From: Bryoerythrophyllum caledonicum
Lineage: Eukaryota > Streptophyta > Bryopsida > Pottiales > Pottiaceae
Direction of reading: 5' to 3'
Assembly (NCBI GenBank): GCA_963971425.1
Contig: OZ020515.1
Coordinates: forward strand, 32,933,856 to 32,997,855
Length of the DNA: 64,000 nucleotides
Within the stretch, counting starts at the first letter, position 1. The number at the start of each line of letters is the position of its first letter. Under the pieces are notes generated by a model. That model worked only from the letters and a program-made list of their open reading frames with translations, did no database searches and was not told the origin of the DNA. Shown piece after piece: positions 53,187 to 63,439 of the stretch. Position numbers and translations under genes: made by a program.

Positions 53187-53220
53187 GCCGGGTGCAAGTG
53201 GAGCCCCATCGTTAATCGCC
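53187..53220 (-). other. Conserved element-end motif next to gypsy pol
   Basis: GCCGGGTGCA, then TGGAGCCCCATCGTTAATCG (plus strand), 40 bp beyond the pol stop codon. The same motif stands beside the gag ORF ends at 19088-19120, 40116-40150, 42534-42567 and 60284-60317. It may be the polypurine tract/LTR junction or, on the other strand, a primer-binding site (TGG start). Confidence 0.5.
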
Positions 53221-53261
53221 TCTAATATATTTTTAATGCTAGACTTTGTCTACTCAGACCC

Positions 53262-55316
53262 TCAACGTGCTAAACACTCAGGACAAGACCATTGATCCAC
53301 TGGTACCTCCAAAAGAGGTGGAGTTAAGCATTCTAAATGCCACCCCATAGAACATAAGTCACAAATAACCATAGTGGCTGCCTGTTTGGCACTACCACAC
53401 AACCGACAACGTAATCCAACAGAGATGTGAGAGAGACCAGGGTGTATTGTCCCATCAATGTGTAGTAAGTGGCAAGGTGCACAATTACGTGTGTGATCCT
53501 TCCACTTCTTGCCATCACAATCCTCCAACACTAACACCCTTGAGTCCTTCACCTCACCAACTCTCAAGATTATCCTTCCTGCTGTCTCATCCAAGGTGGT
53601 GGGCGCTGCTTGCTGCAAATACACATAATCTCCAGGTGTGAAACGCCGCACTTGCGGTCGATAACCACCTCCCCGTATTGTAGCATAGCGCAACGTATCT
53701 TGATGTTGAACAATGGAGAGGTTCTCCAATGCCATAGGCATCACCCTTTTGAACAACTCTGCACGTTGCTCACACACTAGAGCCCACGTGTCTGGATTGT
53801 CCATGTTAGCCAACACGGTGTCAGCATCTGCTTGAATGGCTTTCGGTAAAACCGGGTGCCTTCCAAACAATAGATAGTAAGGTGAAAAAGATGCCAAGGA
53901 CGCTTGTTTGCTGAACCTATAGCCCATTGCTATCCACGGTAGCTGCAAATCCCAATCCTGGTGATGTCCTTTCTTCAAGCTGTACTTCCGGAGCCCCCTC
54001 TTGACGGTTTGCACCATGTGTTCCGCCAATCCATCTGCTTCGGGGTGATCTTTCGAAGTAGTGCGATGATCAATCATCGCTTGCTTACACAGTGTCTGAA
54101 ACTCATCCAAGAATTCTCTCCCTTGGTCAGAAAGTACCTCTGCTGGAGCTCCAAAGCGACTCAGAACACGGTCAAGGAACGAATAAGCGGCCCCCTCACT
54201 GAACTTATCAGGCAATGCCACTAACTCTATCCATTTCGAGAAATGCTCGATGATTACCAACACATACTTGTTGTGTCGAGGTGTCACTGGCAATGGACCT
54301 GCAAAATCCAAGCTCCATCTATATCCTAAGCCCATAATTGGCAAAGGTTGTAACTGAGGCATTGGAGCGTTAAAAGACGCTCGAGCCTGGTCACACACCA
54401 TACACCGGGCCACCAAAGTTTGCACTTGGGACTGCATTCCACGCCACCAATAGTGAATCTCAAGTAGACTATAAGTCCTCCGCACTTCAAAGTGTCCAAG
54501 GTCCTTATGTGGGTCCTTAATCAGTTTCACTCTCTCTATTGGAGCTGGCACTACCTTCTTAGAACCATCTGGCCACAATCTCACAAGATGAGTCCTCTCC
54601 CACACTAACCTCTTAGCTCGTTGTAGAACCCTATCTCTCTCTTTATGAGACCATGAAGCCACTGCTTCTCCATCCTTCAAAAACTGCATCACATTCGTGT
54701 CTTCATGGATATCTCTGGCGCCCCCAGACTCTTCACCTCCATCCTCATCTACTGTGGCCACAGTAGCTTCCCCGGTGGTGTCTGCATTCATTGCTAACAT
54801 CCCTAGAAAGACCGAACAATGCCACCCTGGCAATGGGTCGGTTTCACCCTCAGTATGCCACCTAGCCCCTATATCATCCTCTTGGTTTGGAATTGGATTG
54901 CGGCTAAGGCCGTCATCATCCATATTTACCAAACCTACCCTATGAACTACCTTGAAGTCATACTCCATCAACATTAAGGCCCACCATGCTAATTTTCCTG
55001 TCAATTTATCAGACTCCATCAACCATTTCAAAGGCTGATGATCTGTAACTAACAGAAATTCATTACCATAAAGATAACACCGAAAATGAGCAATTGCCCA
55101 TATCGCAGTCAAACATTCCCCCTCATACGAGCTATACTGAGCCTCAACATTGTTGTTGGACCGGCAAGCATACGCAATCACAAATTCCTTGCCATCATCA
55201 TCCATTTGCGTCAATACTGCACCAATTCCCAACGAGCTCCAATCTGTGTGTAGCTGGTACGTCCTTTCTGCTATAGGCCTCCGAAGTATTGGTACTGATG
55301 CCAAACGGTCTTTCAA
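53262..55316 (-). pseudogene. RNase H - integrase - PHD finger part of gypsy polyprotein
   Basis: 684 codons open. RNase H: TDWSSLGIGAVLTQMD, YEGECLTAIWAI and LVTDHQPLKWL supply the D-E-D residues. Integrase: a zinc-binding region (DLGHFEVRRTYSLLEIHYWW, ARCMVCDQAR), then WSLDFAGPLPVT, VLSDQGREFLDEF and DHPEADGLAEHMVQT carry D, D and E. A chromatin-binding module follows: CRLCGSAKQAATMVICDLC, MGWHLECLTPPL, WSCPECL forms a complete C4HC3 PHD finger ending eight residues before the stop or less. Known PHD fingers bind histone H3 tails; here it may steer integration. Upstream, the RT/RNase H connection (55317-55510) has a frameshift and a TAA. Confidence 0.9.
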
Positions 55317-55510
55317 TTGTTGAAAAGCCGCCTCTTGCTCATCTCCCCAGATCCAAGGTTAATCATTCCTTGTCAACATGGTTAATGGCTTGGCAATAGC
55401 ACTGAAAGTTTTGACAAACTTTCTACAATAGTTATACAACCCGAGAAATGCTCTCAATCTACTAACATCTCGTGGTCTAGGAATAGACATCACTACTTTT
55501 ATTTTGCTAG

Positions 55511-56380
55511 CTACCATACACCTAATCCACTTGGATAAATCATGTGGCCTAAATACTCAATGTGATCAAAGTAGAATTTGCACTTACCAGGGTGCAACTT
55601 TAATCCATGAAGCCTCAATCTAGCAAAAACCTCCATCAAGTATAGTCTATGTTGTTTTCGATTCCTGCTAAAGACAATGATGTCATCAATATAGCACCTC
55701 ACGAAATCCAACCCCGAGAATACTCTGTCCATAACCCTTTGAAATTCTACTGGAGCATTCTTCAATCCAAACGGTAGAAACTTCCATTGAAACAACAGGT
55801 CCTTCCCATCTCTGTCAATGCCCCCGAACGCGATTTTATCCTTGTCTTCCTCTCTCAATCCAATTTGGTGGTATCCAGAGCGTAAATCCAACGTACTAAA
55901 TACCTTGGCATGGCCAATGGCCTCAAAGTTCTCCTCTGGAGTTGGCATGGTATAACGGTCCGACTTAGTGAATTTATTAATTCTCCTATAGTCACCACAC
56001 ATCTTTTTCTCAGTCCAATTACCATAAATGTCCTTCTTGGATGGCATAACCGTTGCTGATGCATACTCACAATCTGGAGGAGCCAACTCCACCAACCCTG
56101 TAGCCATCAATTCTTCTGTGCAAGTACGAATCATCTTTCGTTCCATGTCCCTATACTTGTATCGCTTTCGATAAATTGGTGCTTCGTCGGTTAAGTTATT
56201 ACGCACTTCTTGCCCCTTCAACACTCCCAAATCATGTAAACTGAAAGCAAAACAATCTAAATACTCCTTCAAGAACTCATGTTCCTCCACCTCCACTGCT
56301 CTATCCGCCAGGCCTACTGTTGGTTTCCAAGTGTCTTTAGTCACCACCTCCTTTGGTTCCTTTGGAGCAGGATTTTTCAC
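55511..56380 (-). pseudogene. Gypsy reverse transcriptase
   Basis: Ty3-type RT: KMCGDYRRINKFT, STLDLRSGYHQI, FLPFGLKNAPVEFQ and the catalytic YIDDIIVFSRN, then HLGH-like IEYLGHMIYPSG. The frame is lost at GLGVW* (55511), where a one-base shift precedes the RNase H frame. All catalytic residues remain. The segment before RT (EYLDCFAFSLHDLGVLKGQE) is the usual pre-RT stretch. Confidence 0.9.
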
Positions 56381-56389
56381 CCTTGGTTG

Positions 56390-57763
56390 CTATTGAATCC
56401 CATGTGAAGGAGACTCCTCTCCTTCCTCCCCAATAACACTCCCAAGTCCTTCTAGTTGACCCAGTTTGTCAATTTCTTCCATGTGAAGAGCTGTGTGTTC
56501 TTCCAAGAAGATCTTCTCCACAACATCCTCCAAATCCATCCTCTGGTGAGCCAATCTGCTCCCTTCACTCCAGTTCTCCCCTCCATAGTGAAGATCTGTT
56601 GCCTTGGTGGTCGCAAAAATATCTGCGGTATTCCACATGTTCCATGGATGATGTGCAAAGGCCCTCTCGCCCCTTACCACCTTGCTTATCACCCTGACAG
56701 ATGCAAGTGGTTCTCCTGCCGCCCGCAACTCATAATAACCCATGTAACTAGTCAAACTAGAAGCTAAACGCTTCTGTTCAGCAACCACTAACGATACAAT
56801 CCAAGTCAGGCAATTTAAATCCATTGCTTGACCAAGTAAAAATCGTCTCTGTGGTTCTGAAATCCCAGGCAAATCGGTGGTGCCAGTGGAAAAGCCCATG
56901 GCTCTCTCCCTCTTATCTGCATTGGGCTCTACCATCTCTTAAGACAATGAATCCCAAACCAGTCCAGGTCCATTATCCTTGAAAGCATAAGACCGTGCAA
57001 AACTAACCAACATGGGTAAGGCCCTACGTGGTTCCCCCTTGCGGTTAACCACCGCTAATGGTGACTGGTCATCGTGATACACGCGTCGTGGTGTCCTGTG
57101 AGGATCCAAAATGTCACTCACATATCCATTTGGGCGTTTAATGCGACCCACCGCGGATTGTAGCAACTCTGCTGGTGCCATGTTTGTCCACCACAAGCGT
57201 GGTCTATGTGCCCTAGATCCTATTGCAGCCGCATCAATTAACACTGGCAAACCCAAAGTTTGATGGATTCTATGCATACTCTCGAGTGTCCTGGACCTCG
57301 AACTGCTCACAACGGGCACGTTCTTTACAATATAACCAGGAGGTTGCCTCTGATAAGTCTGAAGCAACCGAAGCACTCAAATCATATCAAAGAACCTAGA
57401 AGAACGGGAGTCCTTTAACCCATTCAGATTGTCTGCCATAGATATGCCTTGGCAAGGCCATCCTGCAATGACAAGGTCCACATGACTTACACGGTGAATG
57501 TCATCGTCTGACAACAAAGAAATATCACCTACAAATGAAGAGAAGGAGGTTTTGATGGCACTAGTGGCCAACAATTCTGGAAATTGTGTCCTCAGCCTCC
57601 GTGAGTGGCGTTTGGCCACATGCCTCGCTGCTTCATCCACATCCATGTAAATGTAGCGCTTAACTTTGATCCTAGCTTGTAAAACAGCTGCCAACCCTGT
57701 ACCAATTCCTCCAAATAGCTCCAATGTGGGAAGTCGTTCCACAGGTTTATGGATGTTTATCAT
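56390..57763 (-). pseudogene. Cytosine-5 DNA methyltransferase (DNMT3-like) domain in gypsy pol
   Basis: Motif I TLELFGGIGTGLAAVLQA, a following acidic YIYMDVDEAA, motif IV DLVIAGWPCQGIS with the catalytic Cys, motif VI GYIVKNVPVV (ENV expected; Glu replaced by Lys), motif VIII SRAHRPRLWWTN (RxR), and the C-terminal ERAMGFSTGTT and LLGQAMDL, which resemble motifs IX-X of DNMT3-type enzymes. Two stops interrupt it (after RFFDMI at 57377-57379, after WDSLS at 56939-56941), and a TAG ends the linker at 56390. The frame is shared with RT downstream. It would methylate cytosine in DNA using SAM. Because of E-to-K in motif VI and the stops this copy is inactive. Such fusions are reported in charophyte and dinoflagellate retrotransposons. 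Confidence 0.9.
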
Positions 57764-58296
57764 AAAATCTGGCTTAAATTAAAAAAATAGAGATGATAAA
57801 ATAAGTAAAATTGAGTTAGGTAGTACGGAATCAAAAACTAGAAAATAGGATGAGCGCCGGATCAGCTAAGTCCTTAAAAGGTCTAACAAAGTGCATAATC
57901 TGGACGGCCGGTCACATGTGAACCCGGGTATAATCTAGAGAACCCGGAAGAACCTTGAACCGGGAGAAGAAATCAGGATATACCTACTACGGAACCTATC
58001 ATAATGGCGATAGTGACGTCAGAGCCGTTAAAAAGCTTTGATGGTGACGTCACTACCGTTGGAGAAATCCCGTACTTTGGGACCATTATAAAAAGGCCAA
58101 CCGACGAAGCGTACCAAAACAGTTTTTTCTTCTCCCTCCATTTCTTCTTCTCTTCCTCCGGACTGTTCTCAACCCCTGTTTCTTAGTCCTTCTACGCGTT
58201 TCTCAGCCGGTTGCTCCTCAAGCATCCGGTAGTAGTAGAGAGTTCTTGTGAGGTCAGTGCGTGTAGGTACAACCGGAGGACTAACGAAAGAGCGCC

Positions 58297-60227
58297 ATGG
58301 CCGGCGGTCGATCTGGGAAACAGGAGAAGGTGAATGAGAGTAATACCGGAGTACCCGGCAGCCGACCGAGACATGCATACCTTGTTCCACTTTCTGGACA
58401 TCATGGGGTGCTCCGGCCTGGGGAATTAAAGATGAGAAGGTCGTGACGGAGCTCATAGGCGCACCCGACAACCAGTATGACGGTAGTATACGCACACACC
58501 CGGAGAAGTGGACCCGGGCGGAGTGGAAGCGGACCTACGTCTTCGTTGATGGAGACATCAAGGTGAAGGAGCGGAAAGATGAGCTCACGGACGGCGAGTT
58601 CCGGGGACCGGCTAATCCGAAGGAGGGATACTCCATCGCCGACCTAACTGACCCACGAGCTCAGATCGTAATAGGGTTTCTAAACCCTATTTTTCACCCG
58701 GAGAAACCCAAGCGTTTAGTATTGAAGTGGGCAGCGACGTTTTTAGGAGCTATGCGCGAGAAGATCACCGTCGACTGGGGGTCCCTCATGCAAGATTTGG
58801 TGGAGCGATTGATCAAGAACCTCCACCGGAACCAGAAGGCGGGGTCGCCGCTTCCGGCGTACCTGACCCACCTCTACAACCATCATAAGCTGCTTAAATC
58901 GGAAGAACACGATGAATACGAAGCCTTACTGACCATTCAGAGGTACGGAGGGATGGAGGCTGATGAGCAGGGTGATGAAGACGAAGAAACGGAGACAGCT
59001 CCGGCGCCAACAACCCAGACTCGGAAAAGGAGTCGCTCAGCCCAACCGGAATCACCACCGGTGCGCTCTCCATCCACCTGTCTAGACCCGGCTCCCGAAG
59101 GGGACGATGAAGATGGAGCGGGGCCGTCAAAGCGGCCAAAGCGATGCCCGACCCCAGATCTCCCGACACTCACCGGGAGGCACAAGGAGGACATCATGGA
59201 GCTGCTCCAACACGTTGCATGGAGAGCTTCCCGGATCAACCAACACCTGAACGACAACACCTCCAAGATATACACCATCATGGGGGAGCTCCGGCTTGAA
59301 AATTCGGAGGAAATCCTGCCCCGATTGAAGAGCCTTGGGGAAACTGACTTCCGGTTGGAGCAGATGGAAGCCCAGCACCGGACCCTTCTGCAAGCCCGGG
59401 CGAAGATGCAGCAGGACTTGTCGAAGGTAGATGCCATGCTCGAAGAAGCCCAAGTATTCCGGAAGGCAGCAGAAGCGAAGGCAGCCGCATCAGCTCAAGC
59501 CCTTGGCGAGGTGCGGGAAGCGTTGAGTTTTCCGGTTGACATTGTCAACCGAAGCATTCTCTTCACGGAGTACCTCGAGAAGGGAGGTGAAGCAAACCAG
59601 GGTCAGGTCATCCGTTTCCTTCTGAACCACGCCCGGAAGATGGAGAAGACGTGGGGGCAGATGTAGTTACTGGCGGACAACGCAGCCAGCACCGTCATCT
59701 CTGAGAAACCGGCGGAGCCGACCCCCACCATCGATCTTACCTCGTCCCCGGAGGCAACCGGACCTTCACAACAGGCACATGAACCCTCCGGGCAGGGTAA
59801 GGGACCGATGGAGGAGACGGTGGTCACTCCGGACACAACCCCGCCCGGACAGAGTGGCAGGGCGCCTCCCAACAGTCCGGAGACAGTCAAGAAGACCCAC
59901 CTCCCTTCAGTACTATTTCAGGATTCTCCTTCCAGCTTCCGGATCCCTCTTTCGCCACCAACCTCCAGTCAACGGAAGACGACATCTCCCCTTTCTCGAG
60001 GTCATCCGGGTACTGCCACTAGTCCCAAGGCAGCACATGGGACTTCCCCCGGCACAGCAGAGAAGGCGACAGAGGTGGCAGCTGCAACCGATCAACCTGA
60101 CTCTGAAGCTCCCGCCTCCGGAAGTGGACCAATATCGGATCCCATTCCAGATAAGGTAAGTGGCAGGAAGCAGACCGTGGAAGCGTCTCCGATGCGCCGG
60201 AGTGGACGGAACAAGAAGACTCCTTAG
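58297..60227 (+). pseudogene. Gag-like protein, copy A
   Basis: MAGGRSGKQEKVN at 58297, then two frameshifts (about 58340 and 58425). From 58443 it is open for 407 codons: YDGSIRTHPEKW, FLNPIFHPEKPKRLVLKWAA, MREKITVDWGSLMQDLVERL, LTIQRYGGMEADE, an acidic and basic hinge with KRSRSAQPE, WRASRINQHLNDN, MEAQHRTLLQARAKMQQDLS (coiled coil) and SFPVDIVNRSILFTEYLEK. After TAG (WGQM*LLADNAAS) the frame continues to a Pro/Ser-rich tail ending RRSGRNKKTP at 60227. It has the same domain order as copies B-D. No zinc knuckle and no enzymatic motif. Confidence 0.6.
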
Positions 60228-60283
60228 TTAGATTATTAGTTTCATTAGAAGATTTGTTAGTACCGGTCATCAAACTTGTAGTA

Positions 60284-61555
60284 GCGGTTAACGATGGGGC
60301 TCCAGATTGCACCCGGCTACCTACCTGTCTGTCCAAACCGGAAACTTAGAATTGTTGACCGGCGGAAAAATCGGATCTGAGATCCATAATTTTTGGACCT
60401 CAGGTTTGAAATCTCGGATCTTTAGGGACAAGATTTTCTAGGTTAGATTTTCCGGATTTCTTGCAGATAAGGTAGTGCGTGGATCCGGTTGATTTTCTAG
60501 TACATATGTTAATGAGTTTTCTTAATTCAGGATCTTGCTTTTCCTTATGTTTGAATATATTCCGGAGCTATCACTAGATTTGCTACCTAGTTTGTGCGAC
60601 ATATGATGTTCTCTTGTAAGGTACAAGGTGTGTTGCTGTAGTATGTCTTACGTAGATTTCTGTGAAGAGAAGGATGTTTTGATGAACTAAGGAGTGAGCC
60701 GGTTTAGATTTCCAGTAGGGGAGTGTCCGGAATAACTGGAGGAGATTGCAAAGGCATTCCTGGTCACCTCCAGAGTCCGGAAGAACCAGGAGGGGAAGAG
60801 ATATACTGCAGAGGTGTTCTTGGTAGTCTCTAGGGCACGGAATATCCCGTGTGAACCCGGATTCCGGTCCCCAAAACCGGAGTTTACCCCCACGATAGGA
60901 AAAACCTGCTATGTGAGTCTAGAAGGAGTCCTCCCAAGTAAAACAATATCACTATCTTCAGAGTGCTACAAGAGTGCTACCGGAACGTCGTTGTAGTCCG
61001 GACTTATCTTTGTGTGACCGCATCTGGAAGGCCTTCCGGATGTCGTGAGAGTTAAGTCTAGAATCGACACCACATCACCGGTTAGTAGATTAGGAAGAGA
61101 GTGATTGTCCGGGCACTATAAAATCCAGGGCATTGGGTGTCTAGCCACTTAAAGTCACAAGGCAATGGGGAATCCGGCCACTTACACAAAATAGGATCAG
61201 TGGCCTTCCGGTCACTCGCTTAAACATTCCGGAAGTTGCTCTGAGAGGAAACAGAGGTAAATCAAACTACCCACCTGGTTTGCCGGAAATCATTTCCGGA
61301 AACAACTGTACATAACTTCCGGAAACTAGTTCCGGTACATTCTGGATAAGTTTCTGAAACTGGTTTACGGTTTAAGGATCCGGTTCCTTTACGGAATAGA
61401 ATAACTAACCTAGGTGATCGATAACTTAAAGGTTTTGGATAATTTGAAAGGATAAATAGATCTCTGTGGGAACAAAACCGGAGTGGTTTACTTTGGACGT
61501 ACTTAGTGACGATTGAGTGCATTCCGGAGGAATACTGACTCTGCAAACTACGACA
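60284..61555 (-). repeat. Terminal block of copy A
   Basis: Begins with the conserved motif GTTAACGATGGGGCTCC and ends GAGGAATACTGACTCTGC...GACA. Very similar to 41307-42567 inverted (shared GGAGACTACCAGGAACACCTCTG words and TATTTTGTGTAAGTGGCCGG). Confidence 0.7.
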
Positions 61556-61557
61556 TC

Positions 61558-61800
61558 CTACAACACGATGCCATCTGTTGGTGCCTTCCTGTGGATGGTA
61601 GCAGTGTCTAATGGAGGCCCTATGTCTTGGTCAAGCCCAGGCTCCTTTTGCATCTGTGGTAGCATGGAATGTTGCCATGCTTCTTCCACTACTAACTCCG
61701 CGGCCTTCCTCAACTGGGTGGTGTTACTCCACGCCGCCTCAATCCCAGGTTTGTATCCTTCTTCCTCTCCACCACTCGTGTTGCCCACATAGACATCCAC
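61558..61800 (-). pseudogene. Linker between protease and methyltransferase, gypsy polyprotein
   Basis: Open 80-codon frame in the same phase as the protease. EEEGYKPGIEAAWSNTTQLR and VEEAWQHSMLPQMQKEP show no recognised domain. It ends (IVL, TAG) at the insertion point of copy A. Confidence 0.5.
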
Positions 61801-61986
61801 CTTGTCTGAAGTGTGGTGTACACTAGAAAGATCCTCACAACCTGCCTGAAATCATGAAGGTTTCACATTCATATCTCCAGAGAAGGCAAACACGTCAGCA
61901 ACGTTATCAGTAAGAACTCGAACAAATCGAGCTGGCAGTTGAGCCTTCCGCCCATCTCCTACTTGCCAGCCTGGTCTGTAGCTTGC

Positions 61987-62733
61987 TCACTCCTCCCAGA
62001 AATCCAAGGTGAATCCCATTGGATATAGCACCGCCGAGCCCACCAAGACATCAAATGACTTGGCCTCCGTGACTATTGCCTTCACTTTCATGGAACTAGC
62101 ATCTGCCACATTACTGTGATTGAGTTGTAACACTAACCCAGCCCTTGTGATCCATGTAGCGTGCTCTCTACCCCCCATAGATGTGCTAATGGTCCAGGGA
62201 CACTTCTCCAAAGTATCCCCATTTAAACCCAACCCTTCAATAGCTGACGCTCCTAGCATCAGAGGTTGAGCTCTTGAATCCAGAAGCACACGACGAGGTA
62301 CAAAAACCTTCCCGTTAGGCCCAACGAGTTGGAAAATACCTTGGGAATTATCAACCACTACCACACCAGGGGTAATGGATGATCTCTCAATCGCAGGTCT
62401 AGCGGCCATTGTCTTCACATGCATGGCTGCTGAAAGCAACCCCTCCACGTTGTCACTCTAGCTCTCCTCTGCCTAGATTATCTCCATCTTCAATACATTA
62501 ACCCCCGTGGAGTTATCCAACTCACACATTGATGCTACACTCTTGAAAACCTTTGCCACACTAAAGCCATCTTGTGACCACATGTTAGCAGAAAATAAAG
62601 AGGCTTCCCACACAGAAGTTGCTGCCTCCATAAGTGCTCCAAAACCTCCTGTAAGTCCTCCCGCTCGTGGTAAGGCTCGTGTGGGTGTTGCCACTGGCCG
62701 TAGTGGAAGCACCATGGACGACGTGGGCACCAT
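61987..62733 (-). pseudogene. Retroviral-type aspartic protease-like region
   Basis: PRRVLLDSRAQPLMLGASAI has the position of the D-S/T-G active site; Gly is replaced by Arg (GGA to AGA). A hydrophobic strand follows (GLVLQLNHS, VLVGSAVLYPMGF). The upstream in-frame part (62473-62733) starts MVPTSSMVLPLRPV and has two stops before EGLLSAAMHVKTMAAR. Belongs to the DNMT gypsy element. Confidence 0.6.
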
Positions 62734-62759
62734 TCTTCTAACGTGACGGATTGAGGCAA

Positions 62760-63190
62760 CCTAGCAGCCTAGCTTGTCGATTATCCTTTCCATGGTGAGG
62801 ATCCAGAGTTGGAGTAGCTCCACGTGGAATATCCTTAGAAATTGGCGTATGGCTCCGTGTGAGAGCATAGGCCTCCTATGTACCATCCTTGATGGCAAGT
62901 GCCATGCCACTCAACATAAAGTCTCCAAATTCATCATCCATGGAGCTAAAGCCGCCCTACCGTAGTACGTGTTGGCAAGTATTCACATCTTAACACAAAG
63001 ATACTCTAAGGTATTCGTTCCCACAGAGAATCACCAAGAACTACAATGACTAACAACAGTCCTAAAACTATACAATGCTAAACATACCACAATAGATACA
63101 TTCTAAGAAAGAAAGAAATGTTAGACCATACGGTTTAGTCTTATCTACAACCACCCTTCCCCTTTACCGTAGGGGAAGGGCTTTGCTCCT
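62760..63190. other. Right flank of the gypsy element
   Basis: No gene. TGTTGGCAAGTATTCACATC (from about 62968) and TTCGTTCCCACAGAGAATC (63016) resemble the beginning of the terminal blocks, so another LTR-like block may start here and run out of the window. Confidence 0.35.
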
Positions 63191-63194
63191 TGGG

Positions 63195-63405
63195 CGGAAA
63201 CCCACGGCGGAAACCCACGGCGGACACCCACGGCGGAAACCCACGGCGGACACCCACGGCGGATACCCACAGCGGACACCCACGGCGGACACCCACGGCA
63301 GGTACCCACGGCGGACACCCACGGCGGACACCCACGGCGGACACCCACGATGGACACCCACGGCGGATACCTACGGCGGACACCCACGGCGGACACCCAC
63401 TTAGT
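63195..63405 (+). repeat. 12-bp minisatellite, about 17 copies
   Basis: Unit CGGACACCCACG with variants (CGGAAACCCACG, CGGATACCCACG, CAGGTACCCACG). Open frames on both strands through it (poly-WVSAVGVRRGCP-like) are a by-product of the 12-bp unit. Confidence 0.95.
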
Positions 63406-63439
63406 CCTTGTGGAGGAACAACTATACACCCATGTACAC

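Larger units (their letters stand above)
57764..61555 (+). mobile_element. Gag-family element, copy A, inserted in the DNMT retrotransposon
   Basis: About 3.79 kb, nearly the same length as the complete copy B. It starts near GGCTTAAATTAAAAAAATAG (leader start, lacking the TGTGGG end) and ends GCAAACTACGACA, the same terminus as copy B. It separates the protease part of the DNMT element from its methyltransferase. I found no target duplication, so the left end may be truncated or rearranged. A CATTATAAAAAGGCC TATA box lies at about 58081-58095. Confidence 0.7.
53200..62760 (-). mobile_element. Ty3/gypsy retrotransposon encoding a cytosine-5 DNA methyltransferase
   Basis: Minus-strand order: protease-like (62448-61987), [insertion of copy A], DNMT (57763-56760), linker, RT (56380-55511), RNase H, integrase and PHD finger (55316-53262). 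DNMT, linker and RT are in one frame, interrupted by three stops; a frameshift follows RT. Boundaries are approximate because no flanking LTR pair could be placed. Gag is not recognised; it would lie to the right of 62.76 kb or is missing. The element is degenerate. Confidence 0.85.

Noticed and set aside
57764-61555. Ordinary LTR retrotransposon with LTRs at both ends
   Set aside because: The terminal block is at the right end only, and I found no direct copy or 5-bp duplication at the left end.
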